Part shown: one piece after another, positions 33,575 to 42,820 of the stretch
Layout of the letters: each line of letters begins with the position of its first letter
Position numbering within the stretch: position 1 is the stretch's first letter
Assembly: GCF_024029355.1 (NCBI RefSeq)
Contig: NZ_CP097117.1
Location: 372,001-436,000 of the forward strand
Direction of reading: 5' to 3'
From: Fructilactobacillus cliffordii
GTDB taxonomy: Bacteria > Bacillota > Bacilli > Lactobacillales > Lactobacillaceae
DNA length: 64,000 bases
The notes under the pieces: model-generated
What the model was told of the DNA's origin: nothing
The model's database searches: none
The model's input: the letters and a program-made list of their open reading frames with translations, nothing else
Translations under genes and position numbers: made by a program

Positions 33575-34648
33575 TTATTCGAACGTACCCCAAGCTACCT
33601 TGTGAGTTTCGCGAACTGGGCAGTATAACTTGTCACCGTTGTAACCAGTGTATTCAACCCAAACGTGACCATCTTTAACTACGTAGCCATCGTAACTAAT
33701 CTTAGCTCCAGCAGGAAGGTAACCAGTAATCTTGTCTTTCAAGCTAGCTGATTTCCGAACGGCAATTTGAGTGTCGCCGTTGATGAAGTAACCAGTTTCA
33801 GGGTTAAATTTACCTTCGTTTGATGATTGAGAAACTAACTTAGCGTCAGTTAAAGTTGGCTTAGCTTCAGCGACTGGTTGTGCGGCTGCTTGGTCATCAT
33901 TAGTTGCTTGAGCTTGAGTATTATCAGTAGCGGGTTGTGCGGCTACTTGATCAGTGTTAGCAGTTTGTGCTTGTGTGTCAGTTGCGGGTTGTGCAGCTGC
34001 TTGATCGTTGTTAGCAGTTTGTGCTTGCGCATCAGCTGCTGGCTGTGCGGCTGCTTGGTCGTTGTTAGCAGTTTGTGCTTGCGCATCAGCTGCTGGTTGT
34101 GCTTGTTGACCATTGTTGTTAGTAGCAGCTGATTGGCTTTGCGTTTGTACTTGGCTTGGTTGAGCTTGAGCAACGGAAGCACCACCACCAACTCGACCAT
34201 AGGTTACTTGACCAGGGAAGTAAGAAATGGAGTCTCCACTAATTACACCACGGTTTTGAGCATCCAACATTTGGCCGTTCCCTTGGTAAATACCAACGTG
34301 GTAAATTCCACTACCGTCGTTGAAAAATACTAAATCACCGGGTTGAGCTTCAGAAGCACTAATTGGTTGTGAAGCAGCAGCTTGAGCGGCAGCAGTCCGT
34401 GGTAAGCTAATCCCGTTTTGACCGTAAACGTATTGCGTGAAACCAGAACAGTCAAAGCCACCAGGGTTAGTTCCACCCCATGCGTATGAAGTTCCAACGT
34501 GTTGTTGTCCAGTAGACAAAACATCAGCAGAAGCAGTGTTGTTACCAGCAAACATGAAAGCACCTGCCATCATTGAAGTTGCGATTCCGGCAAACAACCA
34601 TTTCTTTCCTGCTTTGTACATCTTAAAGTGAACTTTAGTATTTTTCAT
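33575..34648 (-). CDS. secreted NlpC/P60 peptidoglycan hydrolase with KxYKxGKxW-type signal
   Basis: 357 residues. The signal region (about 1-42) contains MYKAGKKWLFAG. The NlpC/P60 domain (about 45-155) has catalytic cysteine 67 in GFDCSGFTQYVYG and histidine 117 in SGIYHVGIYQG, so it should cleave gamma-D-Glu-diamino-acid bonds. A low-complexity linker (about 160-265) repeats AQTANNDQAAAQPAADAQ about four times. The C-terminal SH3-like domain (about 280-357) probably binds the wall. Its signal motif is shared with the serine-rich adhesins near the window end. Confidence 0.9.
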   Translation of the reverse strand: MKNTKVHFKMYKAGKKWLFAGIATSMMAGAFMFAGNNTASADVLSTGQQHVGTSYAWGGTNPGGFDCSGFTQYVYGQNGISLPRTAAAQAAASQPISASEAQPGDLVFFNDGSGIYHVGIYQGNGQMLDAQNRGVISGDSISYFPGQVTYGRVGGGASVAQAQPSQVQTQSQSAATNNNGQQAQPAADAQAQTANNDQAAAQPAADAQAQTANNDQAAAQPATDTQAQTANTDQVAAQPATDNTQAQATNDDQAAAQPVAEAKPTLTDAKLVSQSSNEGKFNPETGYFINGDTQIAVRKSASLKDKITGYLPAGAKISYDGYVVKDGHVWVEYTGYNGDKLYCPVRETHKVAWGTFE

Positions 34649-34863
34649 TGTATCGATAATCTCCTTTTCGAAATTGTCTTTTTACTTTTTAATTTAATTA
34701 CCTTACAAGACACATACTAGCATGGCAAAAATCATTTGTGGGCACTTCAACTTGTTCTTAATCTAACTGTAATCTTTTTGAAATATATTGAGAAATTATT
34801 AAGGGAAGCTTAAGTAACTCCACGTTAGGGTTGCTGTAACTTCCACCTAGATTTTTCTCATCA

Positions 34864-34900
34864 AAAAAGTGGAGAGCGTCAAAAACATCCTCCACTTTTA
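34864..34900 (-). terminator. terminator of the fructokinase-pgi unit
   Basis: On the minus strand AAAGTGGAGGA and CTCTCCACTTTTTT pair just after the pgi stop codon, with a T-run. Confidence 0.8.
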
Positions 34901-34909
34901 TTACTTAAA

Positions 34910-36259
34910 TTAATCAGTTTCTTTTTTTAGTTTAGCAGCTAATTCTTCGTAGCCGGGTTTACCTAACAAAGCAAACATGTTTTGTTTGTAGGCTTCCACT
35001 CCTGGCTGGTTAAAGGGATTAATTCCATTTAAGTAACCAGAAATGCCAACGGCTACTTCAAAGAAGTAAATTAAGTACCCCAAGCTGTATTCAGATTCGT
35101 CAGGAATTTCGACCGTCAAGACCGGAACTCCCCCATCGTTGTGGGCTAAAACCACTCCTTCGTACGCTTTGTCATTCACTTCATTCAAAGATTGACCCTT
35201 CAGGTAGTTCAATCCATCCAAGTTATCTGCTTCCATTGGAATGTCAACGTTGTAAGGTGGCTTTTCAACTTTGACAACCGTTTCAAACAGATTCCGCAAT
35301 CCTTCTTGAATATATTGCCCTAACGAGTGCAGGTCCGTCGTAAAGTTAGCAGAAGAAGGATAAATTCCCTTTTGATCCTTACCTTCGGATTCACCCATCA
35401 ATTGCTTCCACCATTCGGCTAACATCCGCAGGTTCGGTTCGTAATTTTCGATTAATTCCGTTACGTAACCTTTTCGGTACAAGATGTTCCGTAATGCGGC
35501 ATACCGATAGGCGTCATTCTTGGTTAAATCAGTGCTTTGATAATTTTGAGCTGCGTCAGCAGCACCGTGCATTAATTTGTTTAAGTCAGCACCAGTAGCA
35601 GCAATTGGCAATAAACCAACTGGCGTTAAGACGGAGAACCGACCACCCACGTCATCTGGAATAATAAAGCTTTCGTAACCATTCGCTTCCACTTCTTGTC
35701 GTAAAGCACCGTTTTTAGCATCCGTCGTAGCGTAAATTCGATGGTTTGCTTCCTCCTTACCATACTTCTTAATCAATTTTTCTTTAAAAATCCGGAAGGC
35801 AATCGAAGGTTCCGTGGTTGTTCCTGATTTGGAAATCACGTTAATTGAAAAATCGCGATCACCCACGAAATCCTGGAGTTCCTGTAGGTAAGAAGCACTC
35901 AATGAGTTCCCGGTAAAGACCACTTGGGCACCCCGACGTTCTGACTTAGGTTTGGAATTGTAGAAACTTCCGTTTAAGAAGTCCACAGCCATCTTAGCTC
36001 CCAGGTAAGAACCACCGATTCCGATTACGACCAACACGTCAGAATCTTGCTTAATTTTTTCAGCGGCTTTTTGAATCCGCGCAAATTCTTCGTGATCGTA
36101 ATCAGTTGGTAACGTCAGCCAGCCCCGGAAGTCAGCTCCCGCACCAGTTCCATTCCGTAATTCTTGGTCGGCAGCGGTTACTAAGGCTTGCATTTCTGGT
36201 AACTCGTTTTCGTGAACAAATTGACCAACTTTCGAATCATCAAATTTAATGTAAGCCAT
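34910..36259 (-). CDS. pgi: glucose-6-phosphate isomerase
   Basis: 449 residues. [16 protein letters not shown], the SIS-type sugar phosphate site [15 protein letters not shown] and the C-terminal catalytic lysine region [13 protein letters not shown] are intact. Interconverts glucose 6-phosphate and fructose 6-phosphate. Five bases after the fructokinase stop, so the pair forms an operon channelling fructose into the hexose phosphate pool. Confidence 0.97.
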   Translation of the reverse strand: MAYIKFDDSKVGQFVHENELPEMQALVTAADQELRNGTGAGADFRGWLTLPTDYDHEEFARIQKAAEKIKQDSDVLVVIGIGGSYLGAKMAVDFLNGSFYNSKPKSERRGAQVVFTGNSLSASYLQELQDFVGDRDFSINVISKSGTTTEPSIAFRIFKEKLIKKYGKEEANHRIYATTDAKNGALRQEVEANGYESFIIPDDVGGRFSVLTPVGLLPIAATGADLNKLMHGAADAAQNYQSTDLTKNDAYRYAALRNILYRKGYVTELIENYEPNLRMLAEWWKQLMGESEGKDQKGIYPSSANFTTDLHSLGQYIQEGLRNLFETVVKVEKPPYNVDIPMEADNLDGLNYLKGQSLNEVNDKAYEGVVLAHNDGGVPVLTVEIPDESEYSLGYLIYFFEVAVGISGYLNGINPFNQPGVEAYKQNMFALLGKPGYEELAAKLKKETD

Positions 36260-36264
36260 CTGTG

Positions 36265-37167
36265 CTACTCCCCCACTTCAATATTCTTCTTTTCGTCATC
36301 AATTGCTTTTTGAGCTAACACAAAGTCACCAAATGTGGCGGAACCATTGTGTTGGATTTCAGGACCCGTAATGTATTTTTCTAATGAACCAACGCTGAGG
36401 TAATTGTTAAAGAGTAAGGTAAACTGAGCCCGAACTTTAGCAATAAATTCTGGGGTGCAGACACCTCCACCTAGCACAACCTTATCAGGCCGGAAGGTAA
36501 CCGTTAAATCAACCACCGCTTGAGCTGCATAGTAAGCAATGATGTCCCAAGTTGGATCAGAAATTGGTGTATCTTGACCTTTTACCCCGTTCCGAGCTTC
36601 AAAAGTTGGACCGGAAGCAACTCCTTCAAGACAGTCACCATGCCATGGACAAGTTCCCTTGAAATCAAGGTCATCACGATGGCGTTTAACTTTGATGTGA
36701 CCAAATTCAGGCGTTCCTTTAACCCCTAAGAAATCACCGTTAATTACCGAACCCATTCCGATTCCAGTTCCGATCGTAATGTAACTAACTGATTTGATGT
36801 TTTCGTCATGGCGCTTAGCGCTTACGTATTCACCGTATGCAGACCCATTCACATCCGTCGTCCAGAACATTGGAACGTGGAAACTTTCCTTCATCTTGCC
36901 CAAAAAGTCAATGTTACTCCAACCCTTTTTCGGCGTTTTAATAATCCAACCGTAGGTATCAGAGTTCTTGTCAATATCAATCGGACCAAAGGAAGCGATT
37001 CCAAAGGCATCAATGTGATCAAATTTTTTAAAGTACTTTACGGTTCTCGCTAATGTTTCGTCAGGAGTTGTGGTCGGAAATTGGGTTTGGTCAACCACGT
37101 TAAAGTTTTCGTCACCAACCGCACACACAAATTTAGTTCCACCAGCTTCAATACTTCCATATAACAT
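36265..37167 (-). CDS. scrK: ROK-family fructokinase
   Basis: 300 residues from the ATG at 37165-37167, with AGGAGG upstream; an open frame continues eight codons further. The N-terminal [17 protein letters not shown] phosphate loop, the [15 protein letters not shown] block and the zinc-binding cluster [14 protein letters not shown] are typical of ROK fructokinases. Phosphorylates cytosolic fructose. The zinc cluster and the pgi neighbour favour fructokinase over glucokinase. Confidence 0.9.
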   Translation of the reverse strand: MLYGSIEAGGTKFVCAVGDENFNVVDQTQFPTTTPDETLARTVKYFKKFDHIDAFGIASFGPIDIDKNSDTYGWIIKTPKKGWSNIDFLGKMKESFHVPMFWTTDVNGSAYGEYVSAKRHDENIKSVSYITIGTGIGMGSVINGDFLGVKGTPEFGHIKVKRHRDDLDFKGTCPWHGDCLEGVASGPTFEARNGVKGQDTPISDPTWDIIAYYAAQAVVDLTVTFRPDKVVLGGGVCTPEFIAKVRAQFTLLFNNYLSVGSLEKYITGPEIQHNGSATFGDFVLAQKAIDDEKKNIEVGE

Positions 37168-37243
37168 AATCTTATCCTCCTTGGACGGCAATTCATCTTA
37201 CAACTTTATTATAGAGCTGGAAAAATTGGAATGCAATAACTTT

Positions 37244-37257
37244 TGTAAACGTTTACA
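37244..37257. promoter_or_regulatory. perfect palindromic cre site
   Basis: TGTAAACGTTTACA matches the catabolite-responsive element consensus and is a perfect dyad. It lies 77 bp upstream of the scrK start, so CcpA control of scrK-pgi is likely. Confidence 0.85.
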
Positions 37258-37296
37258 CAAAGTTTTTAAATTTTCGCTTTTACTAGCTAAGATAAA

Positions 37297-38472
37297 TTAC
37301 CGTTGGAATTTAAACCAGAGTCCTTTAATGGGACTTTCACGTTGGTATTCGGGATTAAATGGGAAATCAAGTGGTTGCTTAAAGGCTTCCTTTTCGATGA
37401 AAGCTTGACCCAATTGTTGTAAGGCCGTTTGTGCAGCTTGACGCAAGCCCTTAATGGTTACCGCGGGCGTTTCAGTGGTAATGAAAACATCTGCTTCCTT
37501 GGTGGCTAACGTAAAAACTTGTTGCAACAAAGTATTCAAGTCTTTGCGGATGTTGAAATTCCCCTTTTTGGAACGCAGAAAGGCGGGTAAGTTAATCGTA
37601 ATCACGTCAAATTTCAACTCGTGCTTAGTGGCATAATCCAAATAACCTAATAAATCCATGGTCCGAACTTTCGGCATCTTTTGAGTAATTTTGTTAGCAC
37701 TCAGTTCTGCCACCAGGTTTGTCTTAGCGCTATTCTTTTGATCCACAGCTTCACTTTGCACCGCTCCACCAATAATGGAAGCCGTTACAAAGCCGGTTTG
37801 GTCAAACAACAGGTGCAATGCCAACTTAGCATGTGAGTTGTTCTTGAGTTGGTGCCGAACTTCCCGGTAGGCCAGATCCAATCCCGGTCTCATTCCCCCG
37901 GCCAGTTGAATTTCATAATTAATCCCGTTTTCCGTCACCACTTGTTGTTGCTGGGGAAAAGCGGCTAAATCAGTTACGGGCGTAATGGTTGCTTGAGCTT
38001 GGTACCGTTTTAACTCGTACACACCCTTGTATTCGTCTAGAACCTGGTTCAGGGCATCCATGATGAAAGCTCGTTGGTGGTAAAGGCCAGCATTTTCCCA
38101 GGTTAATAAGATCTGTCCGTCAAAGTTATCAATTGCTAAGCCACCTAAGCCATCCCCCATGCCGTTAAATAATCGGTAAGCCGTTACCCGTTGACCCACT
38201 AACGGAGCGCGGAGTTGAAATGCCTTACGGAAAAGTTGTTCAAAAAAGGCCGCGTTAATGGCTTGATTTTCTTTCCGACTCAAAATCCAGCCAATCCCAT
38301 TGCCTTCTTGAGCTAGGTAAGCACTAGCAACAAAGTGTCCGCTCTTTTGTAGCGCAACAAATTCACCGTTGTCCGTCGCATCAACTGGTTGTTCCAAATC
38401 CTTTAAACTTAATTTAGGATAGCCACCTTCAATTTTGCTGGCAGCGGCGCCTGTAATTTCAATTGCTCGCAT
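37297..38472 (-). CDS. class I SAM-dependent rRNA methyltransferase, RlmI-like
   Basis: 391 residues. An N-terminal PUA-like region (to about residue 75) is followed by the linker FNGMGDGLGGLAIDNFDGQI and a Rossmann methyltransferase domain, with the SAM region LALHLLFDQTGFVTASIIGG and a catalytic stretch VITINLPAFLRSKKGNF. RlmI methylates C5 of 23S rRNA cytosine 1962. The usual LFSYTGGF SAM motif is altered to LLFDQTGF and the DPP motif to NLP, so exact activity is less certain than the fold. Confidence 0.75.
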   Translation of the reverse strand: MRAIEITGAAASKIEGGYPKLSLKDLEQPVDATDNGEFVALQKSGHFVASAYLAQEGNGIGWILSRKENQAINAAFFEQLFRKAFQLRAPLVGQRVTAYRLFNGMGDGLGGLAIDNFDGQILLTWENAGLYHQRAFIMDALNQVLDEYKGVYELKRYQAQATITPVTDLAAFPQQQQVVTENGINYEIQLAGGMRPGLDLAYREVRHQLKNNSHAKLALHLLFDQTGFVTASIIGGAVQSEAVDQKNSAKTNLVAELSANKITQKMPKVRTMDLLGYLDYATKHELKFDVITINLPAFLRSKKGNFNIRKDLNTLLQQVFTLATKEADVFITTETPAVTIKGLRQAAQTALQQLGQAFIEKEAFKQPLDFPFNPEYQRESPIKGLWFKFQR

Positions 38473-38584
38473 CTGAATCCCTCGTTTTTCTGTAATGTAG
38501 TTGTTATTATTGTAACTTGAATCATTCCCAATTAGTAGCCATTGAATGTTATAATAAAAACTTGTTTTGAAAGGAGTCCCATTT

Positions 38585-39358
38585 ATGTATAAATATTTAG
38601 TTTTCTTTGATCTCGATAGTACCCTCTTTGATAAAAACTCTCAGGTGACGGACGAAGTTGCAGAAGCCATGGATCAAATCCGGGAGAATGGTGGCTTGCC
38701 GGTCATTGCCACCGGACGGACCCTCTACGAAATTCCAGAAACCCTGAAAAAAACTAAAATTGACACGGCGGTTACTTCAAATGGTGACCACGGAATTTAC
38801 AAAGGGAAGGAACTCTTTGAACGCCGGATTGACCCTCACACAATCGACGAACTCGATGACTTTGCCAAACAACACGGCAACTCCATCACCGTCCTGGACC
38901 AAGAAGGTAAGGGAGCTTCTCGCCACGACGAACTCCTAAAGAAAGCCTGCGCCTTTGTCCACGCTCCCCTCCCCAAATTAGTAGACCGTCAGTACTGGTA
39001 CGACCGTCCGATTGATATGATGTTTGTAACGACGACTGACTTGGATGATGTGTACGAGGAAAAATTTGGCGATCGTCTAAGTTTCTACCGGAACTCACCG
39101 TTTAGTATCGACGTGGTTGACTACGGAGCTTCTAAGGCCAGTGGAATTAAGCAACTAATGGAAATGACCGGCTTAACTGGCATTCCAACTTATGCCTTTG
39201 GGGACGGAAACAACGACATTCCGATGCTAGACTTTGTTGATCACCCCGTTGTGATGGAAAATGGACGTGAACGCGTTAAGGATCATGCAGAATTCGTCAC
39301 CACTGCCAACACTAACCACGGAATTGTCAATGGTCTGCGTCATTTTGATTTAATTTAA
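38585..39358 (+). CDS. Cof-type HAD phosphatase
   Basis: 257 residues from the ATG at 38585 (AAAGGAG upstream). Motif I is FFDLDSTLFD, with threonine-free DSTL variant, motif II is ATGRTL, and the C-terminal motif is AFGDGNNDIPMLDF. The C2-type cap makes it a Cof/YkrA-like sugar phosphate or FMN phosphatase; the substrate is unknown. It ends 35 bp before tmRNA. Confidence 0.85.
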   Translation: MYKYLVFFDLDSTLFDKNSQVTDEVAEAMDQIRENGGLPVIATGRTLYEIPETLKKTKIDTAVTSNGDHGIYKGKELFERRIDPHTIDELDDFAKQHGNSITVLDQEGKGASRHDELLKKACAFVHAPLPKLVDRQYWYDRPIDMMFVTTTDLDDVYEEKFGDRLSFYRNSPFSIDVVDYGASKASGIKQLMEMTGLTGIPTYAFGDGNNDIPMLDFVDHPVVMENGRERVKDHAEFVTTANTNHGIVNGLRHFDLI

Positions 39359-39393
39359 CCAATGGATATGGTACAATTCTAGTTGTATCTATC

Positions 39394-39760
39394 GGGGTCG
39401 TTATGGATTCGACGGGTATGGTCCGTACTTGAACTGCACTCCGTACGACGATGCGTCAAATCGTTCAGTTTAAATTATAACTGCAAAAAATAATAACAAT
39501 TCTTACGCCTTAGCTGCCTAAACACCAGCTGACGTAGATCCAGCTAACTTCGTCCATGAGTTAATCCTGGGTCCTAAATTTAGTGGACTGACGCTTCTCT
39601 GTCTCCACCTGGGGCAGGAAGAAGAGCTTAATCAGGTTAGCTTTCCATATTAGCCTTGATTAATGGCGTGATGGAAAGTGAAATTTAAATAATTGACCTA
39701 CGAGTGTAGACGTTCGAGTGGCGGCATATTCGGACGCGGGTTCAAATCCCGCCGACTCCA
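39394..39760 (+). ncRNA. ssrA: transfer-messenger RNA
   Basis: Begins GGGGTCGTTATGGATTCGAC and ends GGTTCAAATCCCGCCGACTC CA, the tRNA-like half with acceptor GGGGTCG/CGACTCC. The reading frame near 39484-39522 encodes the tag AKNNNNSYALAA then TAA. It rescues stalled ribosomes. Followed by a small hairpin terminator (39767-39798). Confidence 0.96.
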
Positions 39761-39766
39761 TTGAAA

Positions 39767-39798
39767 GTCTGACAGATTAATTTTTGTCAGGCTTTTTT
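39767..39798 (+). terminator. terminator after ssrA
   Basis: AGTCTGACAG and TTGTCAGGCT form an imperfect stem followed by TTTTTTAATATTTTA. Confidence 0.7.
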
Positions 39799-39823
39799 AA
39801 TATTTTATTTAGGAGAACTACTT

Positions 39824-40711
39824 ATGGAAATCAACAAAGGAAATTCAAATAAAGAAACATTTTTGAAAAAATCATTAAAAATTTTAAAGAAAACCTACTT
39901 AGTAGGATGGTCATTATTTATATCAATTTTCTTTTTTTCTCTATTCAGTTATATTACTGCAAATGGATCTTATGATAAATATAAAAATCTCACTTCTTCC
40001 GAATTAGTAGGTCATCTAATGTCTGAAATAAGTACAATGGATTCTAGATTTTCAACAGCTATAACATGGTTATTCAGCATTATGACTATCTCGATTGCAT
40101 TTATAGGATTTTATTCATACCAGCAATTAAAATTATCACAAAACCAAATAGATCAGATTAGAAAAGATTTTGGGATTGAAGATATCAATAAAAAAATAGA
40201 AGAATTAAACGACTTTATTGATGAGGCAAATAAAGCTTTAGATGATCAACAAAAAAGCTTTGATGAATCTTTACGAAAACAACAACATAGCTTTAATAAT
40301 GCACTATCAGAACAAAAAAATGATTACTTTATGACATCATTAGAAATAGTATCTTCAAATGTTGAAAATGTTACTAGCTCATCCGACCCATTTACTATTT
40401 CTAATGATATTCTAAATGTTATAAGAGTCTTAAAAAATATTGAATCTGAAAACAATAACGAAATTTATAAAAACAAAATGTTTAATTCTGTATTAAGTTT
40501 TGCTAATGGTTTGGCTAATATTAAAAAATATAAAACCATGAATAAAAACTTTCCAAAGTATGATAAATTTCTATACAAATTAAATGAAGCACTTGATCTA
40601 TTTCAAACTATTCCTAAAGATTCAAATGATTCAGAAATAAATAATAGATATAATGAAGTGTCAGAATCAATAAAAGAAATAATCGATGGATTTCTAGATA
40701 ATGATAATTAA
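39824..40711 (+). CDS. AT-rich membrane protein with coiled coil, unknown function
   Basis: 295 residues. Two membrane helices (about 27-49 and 83-101) are followed by a long charged coiled coil (about 105-170: IRKDFGIEDINKKIEELNDF and ALDDQQKSFDESLRKQQHSF) and a helical C-terminal part. No family was recognised. Base composition is far more AT-rich than its neighbours and codon use is heavily AAA/AAT/ATA. It lies directly downstream of ssrA, a frequent insertion site for mobile elements. This suggests horizontal gain, but there is no integrase or attachment repeat nearby. AGGAG precedes the ATG. Confidence 0.7.
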   Translation: MEINKGNSNKETFLKKSLKILKKTYLVGWSLFISIFFFSLFSYITANGSYDKYKNLTSSELVGHLMSEISTMDSRFSTAITWLFSIMTISIAFIGFYSYQQLKLSQNQIDQIRKDFGIEDINKKIEELNDFIDEANKALDDQQKSFDESLRKQQHSFNNALSEQKNDYFMTSLEIVSSNVENVTSSSDPFTISNDILNVIRVLKNIESENNNEIYKNKMFNSVLSFANGLANIKKYKTMNKNFPKYDKFLYKLNEALDLFQTIPKDSNDSEINNRYNEVSESIKEIIDGFLDNDN

Positions 40712-40729
40712 TAATTATACTTTAATCAT

Positions 40730-41464
40730 CTAATATGTAATCGGTCGATCATGAGCATAATCCCAATCAGGGTTTCCAACAGACTTCTTCTGAATCGTTT
40801 CTCCAGTCTTATTATTTTTTACAATCACTGTATTTTCATCGTCCCCAGAATTTACCTCATAATTGTCGTCATCAGCTCCATTCCCATCTGAATTATTCTG
40901 AGGTTCATTATTAGCACTTCCATCGTTACTTTGGTTCGTCATTTCCTTAGAATCATAGACCGGAACGGCAACACCATCTGGTCCCATATCCCACAACGTA
41001 GTCAGCGTTCCCTCTTGTTCGGCCTGAGCTTTTGTCACATAACTTCTGGTTCCATCAGGATTCGTTACTAACGCATGGATGGCATTCTGAGCATCAATGT
41101 CCTGTTTCCGAAATTTTTCACGATTATATTCGTATTGCTGAGCTATCTTTTCTTGATCCGTTGAACTATCATCATTAGCAGATTGTGATTGCGTCCCAGT
41201 AGCAACATTAGAAGTACGTGGACTAACTTGTTCCATAACCTTCTGCTTTTTAATTGGTTGAACCGAAGCTTTTTTGTCCTTAGCACTTTTATGCTTCCGC
41301 GGTTGCTCGACAGCTGTTTTATGCTCTGGGCGTGCTAACACATAGCTTCCCAAAATAACTAACAAAATCAATCCCAGCACACCAATAATCATGATTTTGC
41401 TTTTCTTCCCCTTGTGATATAAATTAACCCGTTGTTCCATTCCTTCGGTTTCCCCAATCATCAA
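40730..41464 (-). CDS. membrane-anchored extracytoplasmic protein, unknown function
   Basis: 244 residues; the start may be the internal MEQRVNLYHKGKKSK. One membrane helix (IMIIGVLGLILLVILGSYVL, about residues 24-43) is followed by a lysine-rich stretch, then a Ser/Asn/Asp-rich body with EKIAQQYEYNREKFRKQDID, and a tail GETIQKKSVGNPDWDYAHDR. Topology is probably N-in with an exposed C-terminus. It lies two bases after the similar 41467 gene, with which it shares layout but little sequence. Confidence 0.65.
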   Translation of the reverse strand: MMIGETEGMEQRVNLYHKGKKSKIMIIGVLGLILLVILGSYVLARPEHKTAVEQPRKHKSAKDKKASVQPIKKQKVMEQVSPRTSNVATGTQSQSANDDSSTDQEKIAQQYEYNREKFRKQDIDAQNAIHALVTNPDGTRSYVTKAQAEQEGTLTTLWDMGPDGVAVPVYDSKEMTNQSNDGSANNEPQNNSDGNGADDDNYEVNSGDDENTVIVKNNKTGETIQKKSVGNPDWDYAHDRPITY

Positions 41465-41466
41465 TT

Positions 41467-42063
41467 TTAATGTTCGTCGCTTGAATTTGAATTATCTGTT
41501 TGATTCATTTGGTTAATTTTTTCATTTGCACGCCTTAAATAATCCCGTTGTTCTTCCTGATTCTGCATAAATTCATTTCTTTCGGCTTCAGTTGCTTCTT
41601 TGCCAGTAGAAACATCAACGATTTTTCCGGTTTCTGAATCCGTCTGGTAACGATTGGCAAGTGCACATCCGGCTCCAGGTCCACTTAAGGGATCGGTTGT
41701 ATCGACGTCGTTATTAGTTGTAGTACTCTGATTAACCGATTGCTGGCGAGTTTGTGCGTGCTTAGTTGGGATACTTTCACCAGCAGTACTATTCCCACTT
41801 CTCTGCTCTTGTTGTCCCCTCGTTGTCGGAACTCCTTCATTGGTTTCTTGACTACGAGCTTTAACCTTAGCTGGAACGTGTCGCTTATCCTGCTTGCTAG
41901 GCGCTGATTTTACCGATTTACGATCATTATGATAACCCGCTTGTGCAATCTCATAGCCCACTAAAAAAGCAACCGGAATAACAATTAACAATCCTAATAG
42001 TAATTTTTTTACATTTTTTCGGTACTGTTTCTTTACCCTAGTTTCCATTATTAAACTCCTCAT
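41467..42063 (-). CDS. membrane-anchored extracytoplasmic protein, unknown function
   Basis: 198 residues, or 193 from METRVKKQYRK. One membrane helix (KLLLGLLIVIPVAFLVGYEI, about 18-39), then a long polar linker rich in Gln, Ser and Thr, then a short domain with CALANRYQTDSETGKIVDVS and ATEAERNEFMQNQEEQRDYL, ending in a charged tail. One cysteine outside the membrane. Probably co-transcribed and functionally tied to 40730. No family recognised. Confidence 0.65.
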   Translation of the reverse strand: MRSLIMETRVKKQYRKNVKKLLLGLLIVIPVAFLVGYEIAQAGYHNDRKSVKSAPSKQDKRHVPAKVKARSQETNEGVPTTRGQQEQRSGNSTAGESIPTKHAQTRQQSVNQSTTTNNDVDTTDPLSGPGAGCALANRYQTDSETGKIVDVSTGKEATEAERNEFMQNQEEQRDYLRRANEKINQMNQTDNSNSSDEH

Positions 42064-42534
42064 TTGTTTGCTATGTTCATTCTATCATTACAAACCAGCT
42101 TTCCCAATTCGTGCTTAGAAAATAATATCTGGATAATTTATTCAATAAAACAACTAGAGTTTGAATCAAATTAAGCAAGCATTTAACCAAAATCATTTTT
42201 CACAAAAAGATTGGATTCCCTGTGTACATAATAAAGTAGCTGGGATCTGAACTTATTTCAGATTCCAGCTACTTTTATTTAAAAACTAATATTTTTTCAT
42301 TCTCTTTTTGAAAATAAATACTTATCGGAACCACCAAATCAACAACAAAATTACTGTACTCACCCCAATTAGTTCAAAAAATCCTTCCCAGGTAACCTGA
42401 AAAGATTCAAATGGAATTGTAGTTTATTTGTTCATCTACTACGTTTGGGGTCTTCCCATTATTTTGCTTCTAACCATAGTGCTTTTACAAACGATTCCTT
42501 TTTAGTTAGACTGTACCCTAAGGAGGCGTGAGCT
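42064..42534. other. 470-bp intergenic region with a strong terminator
   Basis: Contains a near-perfect bidirectional terminator at 42231-42277 (AAGTAGCTGGGATCTGAA with TTCAGATTCCAGCTACTT). The rest is AT-rich with no convincing gene. A short minus-strand stretch around 42325-42390 could encode a membrane-like peptide, but it has no start codon. Confidence 0.6.
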
Positions 42535-42750
42535 ATGAATTCAGAAAAGGTATTAAATGCAATTAGAGCAGTTGCTCCCGCCGAACGTCCCACTTCAAAT
42601 TCAAGAATTAAACCCATTCGCCAACTAACCGGGTTATCCTTCAATGAGTTCTGGCAAGTGGTTTTAGACCTAGAAGATATCAATCTAATTTCCCTTGAAA
42701 TCGTTGATAATGAAATCAAAAATATCTTAATCCACGAATCAGTTGAATAA
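42535..42750 (+). CDS. small hypothetical protein (71 aa)
   Basis: MNSEKVLNAIRAVAPAERPT then a helical C-terminal half GLSFNEFWQVVLDLEDINLI. AAGGAGG lies seven bases before the ATG, which favours this strand over the antisense open frame. The pattern resembles a small winged helix (LTGLSFNEFWQVVLDLEDIN), so a DNA-binding role is possible but unproven. Followed by a hairpin terminator at 42776-42811. Confidence 0.6.
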   Translation: MNSEKVLNAIRAVAPAERPTSNSRIKPIRQLTGLSFNEFWQVVLDLEDINLISLEIVDNEIKNILIHESVE

Positions 42751-42775
42751 CGATTGACAATGAACTTAGAAATTC

Positions 42776-42811
42776 AAAAAGCGCACTTCACAATCTGAAG
42801 CGCGCTTTTTA
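42776..42811. terminator. bidirectional terminator
   Basis: AAAAAGCGCACTTCA and TGAAGCGCGCTTTTT pair between the 71-aa gene and the convergent dehydrogenase. Confidence 0.8.
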
Positions 42812-42820
42812 TGTTACAAA

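Noticed and set aside
42325..42395. Possible type I toxin-like membrane peptide ending ILLLIWWFR on the minus strand
   Set aside because: The frame has an upstream stop and no ATG, GTG or TTG that would give a full membrane span, and no antisense RNA is visible.
42459..42719. Minus-strand open frame opposite the 71-aa gene
   Set aside because: The plus-strand frame has AAGGAGG at correct spacing; the minus-strand frame has no ribosome site and a low-complexity start.
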